This document shows positions 34,697-44,489 of a stretch of 64,000 bases of DNA, piece after piece (positions within the stretch are counted from its first letter, which is position 1; every line of letters begins with the position of its first letter). Below the pieces are notes generated by a model, which saw nothing but the letters and a program-made list of their open reading frames with translations, made no database searches and had not been told where the DNA came from. Source of the DNA: Citrobacter amalonaticus (lineage in GTDB: Bacteria > Pseudomonadota > Gammaproteobacteria > Enterobacterales > Enterobacteriaceae); contig NZ_CP014015.2 of assembly GCF_001559075.2 (NCBI RefSeq), positions 3,348,001-3,412,000 of the forward strand, in the 5' to 3' direction. The position numbers were made by a program, and so were the translations under genes.

Positions 34697-35014
34697 TTAA
34701 CTCCAGAGTTTTTCCAGCTCATACAGGCGACGGCTCTCTTCCTGCATCACGTGGACAATCACTTCACCCAGGTCAACGACAATCCAGTCGGCGACGCTCT
34801 CACCTTCCACGCCCAGCGGCAGCATTCCCGCCGCGCGAGATTCCTGAACAACGTGGTCAGCAATAGACATGACGTGACGGCTGGACGTACCGGTACAGAT
34901 GATCATGCAGTCGGTGATACTGGATTTGCCCTGAACGTCTAAGGCGATGATGTCCTGACCTTTAAGGTCATCAATTTTGTCGATAACAAAATCCTGGAGT
35001 GCTTTACCCTGCAA
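34697..35014 (-). CDS. rsfS: Ribosomal silencing factor RsfS
   Basis: 105 residues. Binds ribosomal protein uL14 and stops 30S from joining 50S in poor growth conditions. Starts with TTG: TTG CAG GGT gives the family start MQGKAL, with GGGGG six bases upstream; in-frame upstream codons to 35089 would extend an otherwise conserved N-terminus. The conserved SSITDCMIICTGTSSRH and ADWIVVDLG are present. Confidence 0.95.
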   Translation of the reverse strand: MQGKALQDFVIDKIDDLKGQDIIALDVQGKSSITDCMIICTGTSSRHVMSIADHVVQESRAAGMLPLGVEGESVADWIVVDLGEVIVHVMQEESRRLYELEKLWS

Positions 35015-35272
35015 GTTTTCCCCCTGGGTGCATGAATGAGTATTAATAAGCCTGTCAGTATACCTGAACCCACAGTCTTTTCGGGACAAATGTCACCGGG
35101 CGGCTTTTGAAAGTGGGCTATCATCCCACCCCATGCAACAGAATGCATCGCCATTTTTGTAAAACAATTTCTGCAAAACGCTGAAGGGTGGGAAAAGTCT
35201 GGCAGCGGAGAATAGCAGCCTGTCCGGGGGTGTCAATGGGCGGAGCGTTGCTGGCGGTAAAAAACAGATATT

Positions 35273-35884
35273 TTACTCGCCGGGCGTCCATATCGCTCTA
35301 CTGTTGAGAACCCGAAGCGTGGCAAAATCGCCAGTAAAATCAATGGCACTCCAGCAGCCTTGCTCAACGCGAAAATGCCACATCGCCGCGGCGGGCATGG
35401 CAAGCAACCGGGCGATTAACAGGCTGAGAACACCCTGATGGCTGACTATCAGCACATGATCATGGTGCTGATAGTCGGCGAGGAGCAACATTGCCTGCTC
35501 AACGCGCCGGGCGAAGGTCTGAAATCCCTCCCCATTGGTGGGAACCGCATTTTGCCAGTCGTTGCACCAGGCCGCATAGTTCTCGGCATCTTCGCGGGCC
35601 AGATCCTGGTGATGACGCATCTCCCAGTCGCCAAAGAACATCTCATTGAGCTCAGGCTTCACCTGCAGCGGCAGTTCACGTCCCTGAAGCACTAAGCGCG
35701 CCGTGTGCTGCGCACGCTCCAGCTCGCTACACAGCACCTGCTCAAAGGGAACCTGGCGAAGCAGTGTATTCAGCGTTTGCGCCTGCGCGACGCCGCGCCC
35801 GGTCAACGGCGTGGGGGCATGACCGCTGTACAATCCCGCCACATTAGCCTCGGTTTCACCATGACGAACTAACCAGAGTCGCAT
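35273..35884 (-). CDS. cobC: Adenosylcobalamin/alpha-ribazole phosphatase CobC
   Basis: 203 residues of the histidine phosphatase family. Removes phosphate from alpha-ribazole-5'-phosphate or adenosylcobalamin-5'-phosphate in nucleotide-loop assembly. Catalytic RHGE with H8, partner H149 in VSHQG, and the acid in the middle (MFFGDWEM). The start MRLWLVRHGE places the catalytic motif correctly; longer frames cross into the cobD promoter. It is divergent from cobD. Confidence 0.95.
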   Translation of the reverse strand: MRLWLVRHGETEANVAGLYSGHAPTPLTGRGVAQAQTLNTLLRQVPFEQVLCSELERAQHTARLVLQGRELPLQVKPELNEMFFGDWEMRHHQDLAREDAENYAAWCNDWQNAVPTNGEGFQTFARRVEQAMLLLADYQHHDHVLIVSHQGVLSLLIARLLAMPAAAMWHFRVEQGCWSAIDFTGDFATLRVLNSRAIWTPGE

Positions 35885-35981
35885 TTTCCCCTCGTGATAC
35901 GTATTCGCGCAAAACATGATATTCGCCCTGAACGCGCGCGCTAATTTCTCTAAAATAGCCTCTTTTGCCAGGAGCGGCACG

Positions 35982-37067
35982 ATGTCTCTATTCAAAAGCG
36001 CCCACGGCGGTAACACCCGTGAGGCGGCTGAGTTCCTCGGGATCTCGCCCGAGAAGTTGCTGGATTTTAGCGCGAATATTAATCCTCTGGGTATGCCTGA
36101 AACGGTAAAACGCGCCATTGTCGACAATTTACACCTTGCCGAGCGCTATCCTGACGTCGATTACCATCACCTGCATCAGGCGCTGGCCCGACATCATCAG
36201 GTGCCAGTCGAATGGATCCTCGCCGGAAACGGTGAGACAGAGTCGATCTTTACCCTGGTGAACGGCTTGAAACCGCGGCGAGCGATGATCGTCGCGCCGG
36301 GATTTGCCGAATACCGCCGCGCGTTGCAGGGTGGCGAATGCGTCATTGATACGTTCATGCTGCGTGAAGAAGATGGCTGGCAACTGACCGGGGCGATTCT
36401 CGATGCGTTAACGGCAGATCTGGACTGTCTGTTTTTGTGCACGCCTAACAATCCCACCGGATTACTGCCGGAGCGGGCGTTACTTGAGGCGATTGCCGGG
36501 CGCTGTCAGGCGCTGAATATAGCGCTGATTCTTGATGAAGCATTTATCGATTTTATCGCTGATGAAGCGGGATTTATTCCGCTGTTAAAGGATAACCCGC
36601 ATATCTGGGTTCTGCGTTCACTGACAAAATTCTATGCCATCCCGGGACTGCGGCTGGGATATCTCATCAACAGCGATCTGCAGGCGGTCGCGGCGATGAG
36701 GGCGCGCCAGATGCCGTGGTCGATCAACGCTTTTGCCGCACTGGCAGGGGAACAGGTTCTGGAGGATACCGCGTATCAACAGGCGACATGGCAGTGGCTG
36801 CGGGAAGAGGGCGGACGTTTTTATCAGCAGCTGTGTGCGCTGCCGGGGCTGACGGTGTATCCCGGCCAGGCGAACTATCTTCTGCTGCGCTGCGAAACCG
36901 ATCTTCAGCGCGCTTTGCTGGCGCGACATATTCTGATCCGCAGTTGCGCCAATTACCCAGGTCTTGATGGACGCTATTTCCGCGTGGCAATACGCAGTCA
37001 GGAAGAGAACAACCGCCTGCTGGCGGCGTTAAGCGACGTACTTAGCGATACAGTCCGTGCTCATTGA
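35982..37067 (+). CDS. cobD: Threonine-phosphate decarboxylase CobD
   Basis: 361 residues, class I-fold PLP enzyme. Decarboxylates L-threonine-O-3-phosphate to the aminopropanol phosphate that links the nucleotide loop to the corrin ring. The PLP lysine is K216 in SLTKFYAIPGLRLGY, with FLCTPNNPTG and ILDEAFIDF before it. The start MSLFKSAHGG has AGGAG seven bases upstream. Its presence here, as in Salmonella, suggests the organism makes or assembles cobalamin, unlike E. coli. Its 3' end overlaps nadD by 26 bases on the other strand. Confidence 0.95.
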   Translation: MSLFKSAHGGNTREAAEFLGISPEKLLDFSANINPLGMPETVKRAIVDNLHLAERYPDVDYHHLHQALARHHQVPVEWILAGNGETESIFTLVNGLKPRRAMIVAPGFAEYRRALQGGECVIDTFMLREEDGWQLTGAILDALTADLDCLFLCTPNNPTGLLPERALLEAIAGRCQALNIALILDEAFIDFIADEAGFIPLLKDNPHIWVLRSLTKFYAIPGLRLGYLINSDLQAVAAMRARQMPWSINAFAALAGEQVLEDTAYQQATWQWLREEGGRFYQQLCALPGLTVYPGQANYLLLRCETDLQRALLARHILIRSCANYPGLDGRYFRVAIRSQEENNRLLAALSDVLSDTVRAH

Positions 37068-37683
37068 TATACTCCAGCACCGCGTGCGGCATCAGATCAT
37101 CACACGGTTCGCCGTTTTCCAGCCGCTCGCGGATGATCGTGGCGGAAATATTGAACCACGGCGTCTCGGCGAGATAGATTTTCCCTGCCGGTAGCAGGTG
37201 CAGATCGTCCGGCGTATTCGTCAGATGTTGATCCAGCCAATGCTGATGCTGTTCCTCCGCCATTTCAAGCGGATAGCCCGGACGGCGGCAGACAATAAGA
37301 TGGGTATTGTCGAGAATGGTTTCGTAGTCATGCCAGGTCGGGAAGGTCAGCAACGAGTCCTGGCCAATGATAAACGCCAGCGGGGCATCCGGGCCTTGCT
37401 CTTCACGCCAGGCCTTCAGCGTTTGCGCCGTATAGGAAGGGGTGTCGTGCTTCAGTTCACGCTCATCGAGGATAAACAACGGCTTGTCAGCAATCGCCAG
37501 TTCAAGCATGGTTTTCCGCTGTGCGCTGGTGGCTTCCGGCTGCGGGCGATGAGGAGGAACATTATTAGGCATCACGATGACCCGTGACAGACCAATCAGG
37601 TTGGCCAGCGTTTCCACGGGTTTGAGGTGACCATAGTGCACCGGATCAAAGGTGCCGCCAAAGAGAGCCTGTAACGATTTCAT
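37042..37683 (-). CDS. nadD: Nicotinate-nucleotide adenylyltransferase NadD
   Basis: 213 residues. Adenylates nicotinate mononucleotide, an essential NAD step. The HYGH motif (H16 and H19 in GGTFDPVHYGH) and NISATIIR near the end bind ATP. The start MKSLQ comes one base after the holA stop; an ATG four codons earlier would overlap holA. The gene belongs to the leuS-lptE-holA-nadD run. Confidence 0.96.
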   Translation of the reverse strand: MKSLQALFGGTFDPVHYGHLKPVETLANLIGLSRVIVMPNNVPPHRPQPEATSAQRKTMLELAIADKPLFILDERELKHDTPSYTAQTLKAWREEQGPDAPLAFIIGQDSLLTFPTWHDYETILDNTHLIVCRRPGYPLEMAEEQHQHWLDQHLTNTPDDLHLLPAGKIYLAETPWFNISATIIRERLENGEPCDDLMPHAVLEYINEHGLYR

Positions 37684-37684
37684 A

Positions 37685-38716
37685 TCAGCCATCAATAAAA
37701 ACTTCAGCCAGCGCTTTGTGGCAAATCAGCAGTGAGAGCCCTTCAAGCTCCGCCCAGACCGACTGGCCATAATCCTGCTTCAGCGTGATTTCCGTACGTG
37801 TCAGTAACTGGACCGCCTGGCGTAACTGCGTCGGACTCAGTCGGTTCAGCGCGTCGCCGATCATACCCCGACGGTTTTGCCAGACGCGATGCTTATCGAA
37901 AAGCGTACGCAGCGGAGTATGGGCCGACTGGCGTTTCAGCGTTACCAGCAGCAACAGTTCGCGTTGCAGGGTACGCAGCAAAATAACCGGTTCGCTACCT
38001 TCCAGACGTAACTGCTGAAGAATGTGCAGTGCGCGCTTACTTTTGCCCATGACCAACGCATCTACCCAATGGAATGGGGTGAAGTGGGCGGCATCATTAA
38101 CGGCCTGCTCGACGCGAGGCAGGGTGAGCTTACCGTCGGGCCACAACAAGGACAAACGTTCCAGCGCCTGCGCCAGTGCCAGCAGGTTACCTTCATAGCA
38201 ATAGCACAACAGTTGATTCGCCGCGTCGTCCAGTTGCAGATTATTTTGCTTTGCGCGCGCCGCCACCCAACGGGGGAGTTGCGCCTGCTCCGGCGTCTGA
38301 CAACTGATCTGTACGGCACGGTCGGCCAGCGCGCTAAACCAGGCGGCGTTTTCCTGCACTTTTGTGAGCTTGTTTCCGCGCACGATCAGCAGTAGATCGT
38401 CATGCAGCAGTTGAACCAACGTCGCCAGTTGTTCATTCATCGCGGCATTCGGACCATTTTCGGGCAGCAACAACAATAGCGTCTGACGGCTGGCGAACAG
38501 ACTCATCGCCTGGCATTGCGAGAACAAGGCGTTCCAGTCAGTGTTGTTGTCGAGAGTAAACGTGTGGTGTTCGTCGAACCCCTGAGTTGCCGCAACCTGA
38601 CGGATGGCATCCTGGCTTTCCTGCAACAGCAGCGGGTCGTTTCCGAGTAGCAGATACGCCGCGCGCAACCCTTCAGAGAGTTGCGCGCGGAGTTGTTCAG
38701 GGTACAACCGAATCAT
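37685..38716 (-). CDS. holA: DNA polymerase III delta subunit HolA
   Basis: 343 residues, the E. coli length. The delta subunit opens the sliding clamp within the clamp loader. An N-terminal AAA-type fold without a working P-loop, with YLLLGNDPLLLQES, is followed by the C-terminal collar domain. Its ATG shares one base with the lptE stop, indicating coupled translation. Confidence 0.96.
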   Translation of the reverse strand: MIRLYPEQLRAQLSEGLRAAYLLLGNDPLLLQESQDAIRQVAATQGFDEHHTFTLDNNTDWNALFSQCQAMSLFASRQTLLLLLPENGPNAAMNEQLATLVQLLHDDLLLIVRGNKLTKVQENAAWFSALADRAVQISCQTPEQAQLPRWVAARAKQNNLQLDDAANQLLCYCYEGNLLALAQALERLSLLWPDGKLTLPRVEQAVNDAAHFTPFHWVDALVMGKSKRALHILQQLRLEGSEPVILLRTLQRELLLLVTLKRQSAHTPLRTLFDKHRVWQNRRGMIGDALNRLSPTQLRQAVQLLTRTEITLKQDYGQSVWAELEGLSLLICHKALAEVFIDG

Positions 38717-39306
38717 CAGTTACCCAGCGTGCTGGAGACACGCGTTGAAGAGGAAGCGGGAGCCGCTTCTGTATCGTCAACGGCAACCTCTTCTTGCGAT
38801 GAGAGACGATCCGCAGCATGTACGCTTGGCAGCTTACGAATCAGTTGTTCCGCCGCTCTGTCGTACATTTCTTTGATGATCATATCCTGCTCGTTATCCT
38901 TCGCCAGCGCCATCTGCGGGTTGTCGAAGAACGAACGGAATACCCGGACGCTGATAGGATAAATATCGTGACCCGGAATCAATACTGACGCATTGACCGT
39001 CATAATCATCTGGTATTCCGCTGTCTGCCCATTCTGGAAGACAGACGCAGTATCTTTCGAAATGCTGACCCGGCCCAGACGCAGAGACGGTACGTCTTTA
39101 CGCAGCGTACTCTTATCCAGTAGCTCAATGTCGTTCAGACGCAGTTGGTTACGCACCGCACGGCTTAACGGACCATTCGGATCCCCCGTGTCCAGAATCA
39201 TGGTTTTCATGGTGTCCGGAACCTGCGTGGTATTGCGCAGGTGCCAGCCACATCCGGCGGTGGTTAACACCGCCAGAGATAACAACAATGTTGCCAGATA
39301 TCGCAC
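38716..39306 (-). CDS. lptE: LPS-assembly lipoprotein LptE
   Basis: 196 residues. Lipobox ending TTAGC with lipidated C19. It plugs the LptD barrel and helps deliver LPS to the outer surface. The C-terminal tail is rich in A, S and T and slightly longer than in E. coli (193). It follows leuS by 14 bases. Confidence 0.96.
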   Translation of the reverse strand: MRYLATLLLSLAVLTTAGCGWHLRNTTQVPDTMKTMILDTGDPNGPLSRAVRNQLRLNDIELLDKSTLRKDVPSLRLGRVSISKDTASVFQNGQTAEYQMIMTVNASVLIPGHDIYPISVRVFRSFFDNPQMALAKDNEQDMIIKEMYDRAAEQLIRKLPSVHAADRLSSQEEVAVDDTEAAPASSSTRVSSTLGN

Positions 39307-39320
39307 GCTTCCTCCCGCGC

Positions 39321-41903
39321 TTAGCCAACGACCAGATTGAGGAGTTTACCCGGTACGTAAATCACTTTACGCACGGTAACGCCATCAAGATATTTAGCGA
39401 CCAGATGTTCCTGGCCCGCACGTTCACGAACCTGCTCTTCTGTCGCATTCACCGGAACGGTGATTTTACCACGTACCTTGCCGTTAACCTGGACCACGAC
39501 CAGCGTGGAGTCTTCGACCATTGCAGCGTCGTCCGCGACCGGCCACGGCGCGTTGTCGATGTCGCCTTCGCCTTTCAGCGCCTGCCACAGCGTAAAGCAG
39601 ACGTGTGGGGTGAACGGGTTGAGCATTCGTACTACCGCCAGCAGCGCTTCCTGCATCAGCGCACGATCCTGCTCGTCATCCTGCGGGGCTTTCGCCAGCT
39701 TGTTCATCAGCTCCATCACGGCGGCGATTGCTGTGTTGAAAGTCTGACGGCGGCCGATATCATCGGTCACTTTGGCGATCGTTTTGTGTACATCGCGACG
39801 CAGCGCTTTCTGATCTTCCGTCAGCGCGTCAACGTTCAGCGGCGCAACATCGCCACGGGAAGTGTGTTCGTACACCAGTTTCCAGACACGTTTCAGGAAG
39901 CGGTTAGCGCCTTCCACGCCGGACTCCTGCCATTCCAGCGTCATATCAGCCGGAGAGGCGAACATCATAAACAGACGCACGGTATCCGCGCCGTAACGTT
40001 CAACCATCACCTGCGGGTCGATACCGTTGTTTTTCGACTTGGACATTTTGCTCATGCCGGTATACACCAGCTCATGGCCCGCCGCGTCTTTCGCCTTCAC
40101 GATACGGCCTTTCTCGTCGCGCTCAACGATCGCGTCCACCGGGGAAACCCAGTTACGCTCGCCGTTTTCGCCCACATAGTAGAACGCATCCGCCAGTACC
40201 ATCCCCTGACACAGCAGCTGTTTTGCTGGCTCGTCAGAGTTCACCATGCCGGCATCGCGCATCAGTTTGTGGAAGAAGCGGAAGTAGAGCAGGTGCATGA
40301 TGGCGTGTTCGATACCGCCAATGTAAATATCTACCGGCAGCCAGTAGTTTGCCGCGTTGGAATCCAGCATCCCTTCCTGATACTGCGGGCAGGTATAACG
40401 CGCATAGTACCAGGATGACTCCATAAAGGTGTCGAAAGTGTCGGTTTCGCGCAGCGCAGGCTGGCCGTTAACCGTGGTTTTCGCCCACTCAGGATCGGCT
40501 TTGATCGGACTGGTGATGCCGTCCATCACGACATCTTCCGGCAGGATCACCGGCAGTTGATCTTCCGGCGTTGGCAGTACGGTGCCGTCTTCCAGCGTGA
40601 CCATCGGGATCGGTGCGCCCCAGTAACGCTGACGGGAAACGCCCCAGTCGCGCAGACGGTAGTTGATCTTACGCTCGCCCACGCCTTTGGCGACCAGCTT
40701 ATCGGCAATGGCATTGAAGGCCGCGTCGAAGGCCAGACCGTCAAATTCACCAGAGTTAAACAGGACGCCTTTATCGGTCATCGCCTGTTCGGAAAGATCC
40801 GGCTCAGAACCATCGGCTGCCAGGATAACCGGCTTAATGGTTAAGCCGTATTTGGTGGCAAATTCGTAGTCGCGCTGATCGTGACCCGGTACAGCCATGA
40901 CTGCGCCGGTGCCGTATTCCATCAGCACAAAGTTAGCCGCCCAGACCGGGATCGCTTCGCCGGTCAGCGGGTGAACCGCTTTGAAGCCGGTATCGACGCC
41001 TTTTTTCTCCATGGTCGCCATGTCGGCTTCGGCCACTTTGGTGTTACGGCATTCGTCGATAAAGGCTGCCAGTTCAGGGTTGTTCTCTGCCGCTTTCTGC
41101 GCCAGCGGGTGACCGGCGGCAACCGCCAGGTAAGTGGCGCCCATAAAGGTATCCGGGCGGGTCGTGTAAACGGTCAGCGTGTTGTCATAATCGTTCACGT
41201 TGAAGGTGATTTCCACGCCTTCAGAACGACCAATCCAGTTGCGCTGCATCGTTTTCACGGTGTCAGGCCAGTGATCCAGTTTATCGAGATCGTTGAGCAG
41301 TTCATCGGCATAGGCGGTGATTTTAATAAACCACTGCGGGATCTCTTTACGCTCAACTTTGGTGTCGCAGCGCCAGCAGCAGCCGTCGATAACCTGTTCG
41401 TTCGCCAGTACGGTCTGATCGTTCGGGCACCAGTTGACCGCAGAGGTCTTCTTGTAGACCAGACCTTTTTTGTACAGTTCGGTGAAGAATTTCTGCTCCC
41501 AGCGATAGTATTCCGGGGTACAGGTCGCCAGCTCACGGCTCCAGTCATAGCCAAAGCCCAGCATTTTGAGCTGGTTCTTCATGTAGGCGATATTGTCGTA
41601 GGTCCATGGTGCCGGCGCGGTGTTGTTTTTCACCGCCGCGCCTTCCGCAGGCAGGCCGAATGCGTCCCAGCCGATAGGCTGTAGCACGTTTTTGCCCAGC
41701 ATGCGCTGATAACGGGCGATCACGTCACCGATGGTGTAGTTACGTACGTGGCCCATGTGTAGTCGACCAGAAGGATAGGGAAGCATAGACAGGCAGTAAT
41801 ACTTCTCTTTGCTCTCGTCTTCGGTAACTTCAAATGTGCGCTTCTCATCCCAGTGAAGCTGTACTTTGGATTCTATCTCTTCCGGGCGGTATTGCTCTTG
41901 CAT
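39321..41903 (-). CDS. leuS: Leucyl-tRNA synthetase LeuS
   Basis: 860 residues. Class I synthetase charging tRNA-Leu. HMGH (49-52, HIGH class), an editing CP1 domain (the TTRPDTFMG region), zinc-type cysteines in CCWRC, and KMSKS near 620. The start MQEQYRPE fits the family and length exactly; an in-frame ATG eight codons earlier is not needed. One of this enzyme's substrates, tRNA-Leu(UAG), lies in the tRNA cluster to the right. Confidence 0.97.
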   Translation of the reverse strand: MQEQYRPEEIESKVQLHWDEKRTFEVTEDESKEKYYCLSMLPYPSGRLHMGHVRNYTIGDVIARYQRMLGKNVLQPIGWDAFGLPAEGAAVKNNTAPAPWTYDNIAYMKNQLKMLGFGYDWSRELATCTPEYYRWEQKFFTELYKKGLVYKKTSAVNWCPNDQTVLANEQVIDGCCWRCDTKVERKEIPQWFIKITAYADELLNDLDKLDHWPDTVKTMQRNWIGRSEGVEITFNVNDYDNTLTVYTTRPDTFMGATYLAVAAGHPLAQKAAENNPELAAFIDECRNTKVAEADMATMEKKGVDTGFKAVHPLTGEAIPVWAANFVLMEYGTGAVMAVPGHDQRDYEFATKYGLTIKPVILAADGSEPDLSEQAMTDKGVLFNSGEFDGLAFDAAFNAIADKLVAKGVGERKINYRLRDWGVSRQRYWGAPIPMVTLEDGTVLPTPEDQLPVILPEDVVMDGITSPIKADPEWAKTTVNGQPALRETDTFDTFMESSWYYARYTCPQYQEGMLDSNAANYWLPVDIYIGGIEHAIMHLLYFRFFHKLMRDAGMVNSDEPAKQLLCQGMVLADAFYYVGENGERNWVSPVDAIVERDEKGRIVKAKDAAGHELVYTGMSKMSKSKNNGIDPQVMVERYGADTVRLFMMFASPADMTLEWQESGVEGANRFLKRVWKLVYEHTSRGDVAPLNVDALTEDQKALRRDVHKTIAKVTDDIGRRQTFNTAIAAVMELMNKLAKAPQDDEQDRALMQEALLAVVRMLNPFTPHVCFTLWQALKGEGDIDNAPWPVADDAAMVEDSTLVVVQVNGKVRGKITVPVNATEEQVRERAGQEHLVAKYLDGVTVRKVIYVPGKLLNLVVG

Positions 41904-42138
41904 GGCAGCCAGTGGTCCTGTTTTCAATACAGCTACAAACGTAGCTTTCGATGTGGTGTTTCAGATCCGCATAGCATAGCCCAAACGCCCGCGTCAAAAC
42001 AGCCTTTCGCGCATTCAGGTTCGAATTCACGCAACGGTAATCCTTGCACGAATTTACACACTCTGTGGGCAGTCTTGCAAAGCGCGACCCAAATAACGTC
42101 TATTATTATAGACAGTTAACGACCCAGGAGGCGAAACG

Positions 42139-42621
42139 ATGAACAAGGTTGCTCAATACTACCGTGAGCTGGTGGCGTCATTAAGTGAACGTCTGCGCAA
42201 TGGCGAGCGTGATATCGATGCGCTGGTAGAACAGGCGCGGCAGCAGGTTTTGCAGGCCGGGGAGTTAACGCGAACCGAAGTGGACGAACTGACGCGCGCC
42301 GTCAGACGCGACCTGGAAGAGTTTGCCATCAGCTATGAGGAGAGTCTGGAAGAGGAGTCCGACAGCGTTTTTATGCGGGTGATTAAAGAGAGCCTGTGGC
42401 AGGAACTGGCGGATATCACCGACAAAACACAGCTCGAATGGCGCGAAGTTTTTCAGGACCTGAGTCATCACGGGGTATATCACAGCGGCGAAGTGGTGGG
42501 GTTGGGCAATCTGGTCTGTGAGAAGTGTCATTTTCACCTGGCGGTGTATACGCCGGACGTGTTGCCATTGTGCCCGAAATGCGGACACGACCAGTTCCAG
42601 CGCCGACCGTTTGAACCGTAA
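42139..42621 (+). CDS. ybeL: YbeL, zinc-ribbon DUF1451 protein
   Basis: 160 residues. A long acidic helical N-terminal region (many E and R) and a C-terminal zinc ribbon with CEKC and CPKC pairs near residues 131 and 151. Function is not established. GGAGG precedes the ATG at 42139. It is divergent from leuS and convergent with rihA, with a BIME between. Confidence 0.93.
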   Translation: MNKVAQYYRELVASLSERLRNGERDIDALVEQARQQVLQAGELTRTEVDELTRAVRRDLEEFAISYEESLEEESDSVFMRVIKESLWQELADITDKTQLEWREVFQDLSHHGVYHSGEVVGLGNLVCEKCHFHLAVYTPDVLPLCPKCGHDQFQRRPFEP

Positions 42622-42625
42622 TATA

Positions 42626-42706
42626 GCCTGATGGTGATGCTGACGCATCTTATCTGGCCTACGATGACTTATTATGTAGGCCGGATAAGCGTCAGCGCCA
42701 TCCGGC
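42626..42706. repeat. BIME (two opposite REPs) between ybeL and rihA
   Basis: A left REP (GCCTGAT to GGCCTAC, 42626-42662) and a right REP (GTAGGCCGGAT to ATCCGGC, 42676-42706) face each other in the gap between two convergent genes. Confidence 0.85.
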
Positions 42707-42711
42707 ATTGA

Positions 42712-43647
42712 TCACGCGTAAAACTTTAGTCGTTCCGCCAGCAGGTCTACAAACCCTTCACGATCCACATCCACCATTACGGTGGCATTCGGCTTATTGC
42801 CCGTCAGGAAGTAATAGTCCACCACGGTCATCCCCTGGGTGTATTTCCCCTGCGTTTCCACGCCAACCCAGCGTTCAACGGTGGTAAACAGTTCGGGTTT
42901 CAACAGCCAGGCGATGGTGCACGGGTCGTGCAGCGGCGCGCCGGTAAATCCCCATTTCTCGTCTTTATGATACTCAAGGAAGAAGTCGAGTAGTTCAGCA
43001 ACAATCGTGGATACCGGGTTACCAATGGCGCGGAAGCGTTCGGTATCTTCGACATGTATTTGCGCTTTATGCGTGACGTCCAGACCGGCCATCACCACCG
43101 GAATCCCCGACTGGAAGACGATTTCTGCGGCTTCAGGGTCGACATAGATATTGAATTCGGCGGCAGGCGTCCAGTTGCCCAACCCCATTGCACCGCCCAT
43201 GATCACGATACGGGCGATTTTGTCACGCAGTTCTGGATGGCTGTTCAGCAACAGCGCAACGTTGGTTTGCGGCCCGGTTGAGACAAGGGTGACTGGTCGC
43301 GTGCTCTCGCGCAGCGTCTTTGCCATCAGCTCAACGGCGGTGCATGGCTGCGGCGCAAAGGCGGGTTCCGGTAGCGCCGGGCCATCCAGTCCGCTTTCGC
43401 CGTGGACGTTATCGGCAATGATCAGTTCACGCATCAAGGGCTTTGGCGCACCGCCCGCCACCGGAATGTCCGTGCGGTTCAGCAGCGTTAACATTCGCAA
43501 TACGTTGCGCAGCGTTTTATCGGGGGTCTGGTTACCTGCGGATGAGGTGATGGCTTTAACGTCAAGTTCCGGTGAGGCGAGGGCGAGAACCATTGCGATA
43601 GCGTCATCATGACCCGGGTCGCAATCTATGATTATTGGCAGTGCCAT
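42712..43647 (-). CDS. rihA: Pyrimidine-specific ribonucleoside hydrolase RihA
   Basis: 311 residues of the nucleoside hydrolase family. Releases ribose and base from cytidine and uridine. The calcium-binding DCDPGHDD motif lies at residues 8-15. GGANVH-type pattern here reads AGLDVTHKA and HDPC near the C-terminus. GGAGT precedes the ATG. It lies upstream-adjacent to gltL but has its own promoter. Confidence 0.96.
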   Translation of the reverse strand: MALPIIIDCDPGHDDAIAMVLALASPELDVKAITSSAGNQTPDKTLRNVLRMLTLLNRTDIPVAGGAPKPLMRELIIADNVHGESGLDGPALPEPAFAPQPCTAVELMAKTLRESTRPVTLVSTGPQTNVALLLNSHPELRDKIARIVIMGGAMGLGNWTPAAEFNIYVDPEAAEIVFQSGIPVVMAGLDVTHKAQIHVEDTERFRAIGNPVSTIVAELLDFFLEYHKDEKWGFTGAPLHDPCTIAWLLKPELFTTVERWVGVETQGKYTQGMTVVDYYFLTGNKPNATVMVDVDREGFVDLLAERLKFYA

Positions 43648-43732
43648 TGTTACTCCTTATGAATGCTACTTTGTGGCAAGGGTAACGCCGGGGTGAAAAT
43701 GATTCGAGGAGCGAGGCAAGAAAGCGTGAGAT

Positions 43733-43756
43733 GGCGCGCACTCTGACATGCGCGCC
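43733..43756 (-). terminator. Hairpin after gltL
   Basis: GGCGCGCA and TGCGCGCC, an 8-base-pair GC-rich stem, lie eight bases past the gltL stop. A short CTTTCTT follows on the minus strand. Confidence 0.5.
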
Positions 43757-43763
43757 AGCAAGA

Positions 43764-44489
43764 TTAATGCAGGATTTTGGCGAGGAAGTCTTTTGCGCGT
43801 TCGGATTTCGGGTTAGCAAAGAACTCTTCTTTTGGTGAGTCCTCAACGATTTTCCCTTCGTCCATAAAGATCACCCGGTTCGCCACTTTGCGGGCAAAGC
43901 CCATTTCATGGGTTACGACCATCATGGTCATCCCTTCGTTGGCCAGTTCAACCATGACGTCCAGTACTTCGTTGATCATCTCCGGATCGAGTGCGGAGGT
44001 GGGTTCATCGAACAGCATCGCGATAGGATCCATACACAGCGCGCGGGCAATCGCCACACGCTGCTGCTGGCCGCCGGAAAGCTGCGCCGGATACTTATTG
44101 GCATGCGCGGCAAGGCCTACGCGTTCCAGCAACTTTTGCGCTTTTTCGCGCGCCGGGGCTTTATCACGCTTAAGGACTTTCACCTGCGCCAGGGTCAGGT
44201 TTTCGATAATCGACAGATGCGGGAACAGTTCAAAGTGCTGGAACACCATCCCGACGCGTGAACGTAACTTCGCCAGATCGGTTTTTTTGTCGTTGACCAT
44301 AATGCCGTTCACGGTGATTTCACCTTTTTGCACTGGCTCCAGGCCGTTAACGGTTTTGATCAGCGTGGATTTCCCGGAACCTGACGGGCCGCAGACGACC
44401 ACCACTTCGCCTTTTTTCACTTCCGTGGAGCAGTCGGTCAGCACCTGAAAGTGACCATACCATTTAGAAACATTTTTCAGGGTAATCAT
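43764..44489 (-). CDS. gltL: Glutamate/aspartate ABC transporter ATPase GltL
   Basis: 241 residues. Walker A GPSGSGKS, signature LSGGQQQR, Walker B MLFDEPTSALD, and the switch histidine in VVTHEMGF. It drives Glu/Asp import with GltJ and GltK. Its ATG overlaps the gltK stop by one base. Confidence 0.97.
   Translation of the reverse strand: MITLKNVSKWYGHFQVLTDCSTEVKKGEVVVVCGPSGSGKSTLIKTVNGLEPVQKGEITVNGIMVNDKKTDLAKLRSRVGMVFQHFELFPHLSIIENLTLAQVKVLKRDKAPAREKAQKLLERVGLAAHANKYPAQLSGGQQQRVAIARALCMDPIAMLFDEPTSALDPEMINEVLDVMVELANEGMTMMVVTHEMGFARKVANRVIFMDEGKIVEDSPKEEFFANPKSERAKDFLAKILH

Noticed and set aside
39288..40418. 376-codon frame antisense to leuS
   Set aside because: Shadow of leuS, with no ribosome site and no recognisable domain.
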